IMG/VR virus record: IMGVR_UViG_3300006735_000092
Location: 1 to 35,731 of that record
From: a virus
Direction: 5' to 3' (one strand)
DNA length: 35,731 nucleotides
Shown in pieces: positions 33,934 through 35,731 of this stretch. The notes beneath the pieces were generated by a model that worked only from the letters and a program-made list of their open reading frames with translations, was not told the DNA's origin and searched no databases. A program made the translations under genes and the position numbers. Position 1 is the stretch's first letter, and every line of letters begins with the position of its first letter.

Positions 33934-35731
33934 ATGGGATATATAAGTTCAGCATCAACAGTCTATATGGACTTCAACTTAACCGACGCGGGTAGAACTG
34001 CTATGGTTACAGGTGATTTAAGTCAGGCAATAACTAAATTTGCTTTATCAGATGGTGATATAGATTATAGACAACCTACATCAACAGGACATACTGTAGT
34101 TGCACAAGGAGGGTTTTTAACAGATGTTACAGGTACACATAATAGTTGTTCAGGAGCTATTACAGCGGGTTACCAACAAAATCCTGACGCGATGTTACAG
34201 ATGGATGTACAAGCCGCGATTAATACCGGTGGGGGTACTCCAACGGGTACTATATCTACACCACAAGTAGTGGTAGGTTATACTAATGATATAACTAATC
34301 AGATGGAATATTACTCTTCTTTAGAGGTTGAGGTTTATCTACATGATTACCTAGTATTACAAAAACATTTAATGCAAGCCTTCCCTGATGCACACCAGTT
34401 ATTATACGAATACCAGTCAGGGGGAACAATAACACCACAAATTTGGAAAGATGCTTTCTTAAATGGTTTTGTACAGTTAAGTGGACAAACATTTAATGCC
34501 AGTCATTTAAAACAAGCTTTAAACTTAATACAATCTTCTCCAGGTAGAGGACAATTTTTAGATTTCTATGATGAGGTAAAAATAAAAGATGGAGCATCTT
34601 TTCTAGATGATAATTTTAGGGTTTCAGCTACGACTGATTCTCTAATGAATAATATCCTCAATCTGTCACAAAGACAAATGATATTTGATACAGGTTCTAT
34701 GGGCACAGATAGTGGTTCAGGACCAGGACAACTGGATGTTGTTAAACCAGTTAGATTAGCCACTCAAGATGGGTTGAGTAGTAGTAGTGAATACCTGCAA
34801 AACCACCCATACCAATTATCATTTAGTAATAAAGGAGCACAGTACCACGGTAATGGACCAGCAGGGTTAGGATTATCTTCACAAGGATTTGGTTATTTAG
34901 TATTACCACAACAAAATAGTTTTGCGGCGTCTACTTTAAACACTAGTGCGAGATATCCTGATTGGCAGAATGCAACTTTCAACACAAATGTTGATTATCA
35001 GAATGCTACGGGGACACAAGATTTCGCTACTTACGCTCTAGGTTTTGTTAGTCCTTGGTTATTAGAAAACTTTAATACGGGTGGTGGACCTTTAACATTA
35101 ACTAACAATGCTATGATGGGGGCAAATGGTGTATCAGCATCATATATGAACCCAGTAGACCCTGTGGGGACGAATGGTGTCCAAGCAGGGACTTATGATT
35201 CGGTAGAATATATTATACCAACGATAAGAACTAGAAAACAATTAAATGAATATAACGGTATAAACTACTATTACCCTATACCTACCCCTTATTTAGATGG
35301 TAGTATTGATATTTCTTATGGTGATGCACAAATGGGTGTACCTACTACATTTATTGGTGATAACATTTATATGAGATTATTATCTCCTGGAAATTATTTA
35401 AGTAGTTGGGGAGTGATAATGGGTAATCTCGAATATGTGGATATGGGTGTTACACAGCAGAATATATATGGGCAGGTGGACATTACTCCTTCTGTTTTTG
35501 CACCTCCACAATCTACTAATACTACTAACATACAAAACGGTGGAAGATACTATAATTTCTTAAGTAGAGCCTTACTGAATACAGATAAAATGTTAGCTCA
35601 AATGCAATCAACATCAACGGTAGGGAACGCAAACGTTAACAATACTCAGATGACGGAAATTACTCAAGGGTCTAACGCGACGGGAGGTACTTACTATAGT
35701 GGATTTACCAGTACATCAAACGGTGTGGATG
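33934..35731 (+). CDS. Fibre-type protein with shared N-terminal domain (3' end outside window)
   Basis: Open from ATG 33934 to the window edge: 599 codons without a stop. It is the third protein with the shared N-terminal domain (NLTDAGRTAM at 15-24; KFALSDGDIDYR at 35-46). Residues about 100-250 are more helical and charged than in its two neighbours (YLHDYLVLQKHLMQAF; FLNGFVQLSGQTFNASHLKQ), and the following part is Gly/Asn/Ser-rich and fibre-like. No Cys clusters are visible, in contrast to the preceding proteins. The 64-base gap before it is A-rich with no hairpin, and the ATG is preceded by AAATAAAAAT. The remaining length and the C-terminal domain cannot be known from this window. Confidence 0.8.
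   Translation, partial: MGYISSASTVYMDFNLTDAGRTAMVTGDLSQAITKFALSDGDIDYRQPTSTGHTVVAQGGFLTDVTGTHNSCSGAITAGYQQNPDAMLQMDVQAAINTGGGTPTGTISTPQVVVGYTNDITNQMEYYSSLEVEVYLHDYLVLQKHLMQAFPDAHQLLYEYQSGGTITPQIWKDAFLNGFVQLSGQTFNASHLKQALNLIQSSPGRGQFLDFYDEVKIKDGASFLDDNFRVSATTDSLMNNILNLSQRQMIFDTGSMGTDSGSGPGQLDVVKPVRLATQDGLSSSSEYLQNHPYQLSFSNKGAQYHGNGPAGLGLSSQGFGYLVLPQQNSFAASTLNTSARYPDWQNATFNTNVDYQNATGTQDFATYALGFVSPWLLENFNTGGGPLTLTNNAMMGANGVSASYMNPVDPVGTNGVQAGTYDSVEYIIPTIRTRKQLNEYNGINYYYPIPTPYLDGSIDISYGDAQMGVPTTFIGDNIYMRLLSPGNYLSSWGVIMGNLEYVDMGVTQQNIYGQVDITPSVFAPPQSTNTTNIQNGGRYYNFLSRALLNTDKMLAQMQSTSTVGNANVNNTQMTEITQGSNATGGTYYSGFTSTSNGVD

Noticed and set aside
1-35731. tRNA genes, CRISPR arrays, insertion sequences, integrase or attachment sites
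   Set aside because: No cloverleaf, spaced repeat array, transposase motif or recombinase was found by eye, and coding density leaves almost no room for them.

Overview
The window is a piece of the genome of a tailed phage with a contractile, T4-like tail. It is A+T-rich (about two-thirds A+T by eye). Every gene I can support lies on the + strand, with gaps of 0 to about 70 bases and several stop/start overlaps (TAATG). The baseplate pair gp25 and gp6, a DnaB/gp41-type helicase and a vitamin-B12-type ribonucleotide reductase place it among the distant T4-like (myovirus) phages. The likely host is a member of the Bacteroidetes, probably a marine flavobacterium-like cell. Three signs point that way: almost no gene start has a Shine-Dalgarno sequence and many have A at -3; one fibre protein carries a SprB-like segment; and two neighbouring proteins carry the Cys/Asn-rich 'GCTDxxAxNYNPxAxxDDGSC' motif that is frequent in flavobacterial surface proteins. 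The host call is inference.

Region 1 (1-4010), replication and nucleotide supply: the end of an upstream gene, a conserved-looking 141-residue protein of unknown role, the replicative helicase, the adenosylcobalamin-dependent ribonucleotide reductase, a 55-residue zinc-ribbon protein starting at GTG and overlapping the reductase stop, and a small Cys-rich DUF5522-like protein.

Region 2 (4011-4465), junction: a 66-residue acidic protein flanked by two TATTTATA octamers, each ending 4 bases before an ATG. This is the likely switch from replication genes to virion genes.

Region 3 (4465-21958), baseplate: gp25-like and gp6-like wedge proteins; a 1167-residue protein with a transthyretin-like fold segment and a 45-residue hydrophobic stretch; two smaller structural proteins; two Cys-rich, adhesin-like proteins; a 310-residue protein; and a 1161-residue protein with a tail-protein-I-like segment that is my candidate for the gp7/Tri1 wedge component.

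Region 4 (21975-35731), tail periphery or fibres: two giant proteins (1360 and 1347 residues), then three consecutive proteins sharing an N-terminal domain (L-T-[DE]-x-G-[RK] followed by an F-x-L-x-D-x-x-x-D-Y-type motif). The last runs off the end of the window.

The most interesting pattern is modular. Over 25 kb encodes large tail-associated proteins that appear to combine short phage-type N-terminal modules, at least two sets of them shared between genes, with domains resembling the host's own surface adhesins (SprB-like, PKD, CBM5/12-like, dockerin-like loop, GCTD-type Cys motif). I see no tRNA, integrase, insertion sequence, CRISPR array or convincing terminator.
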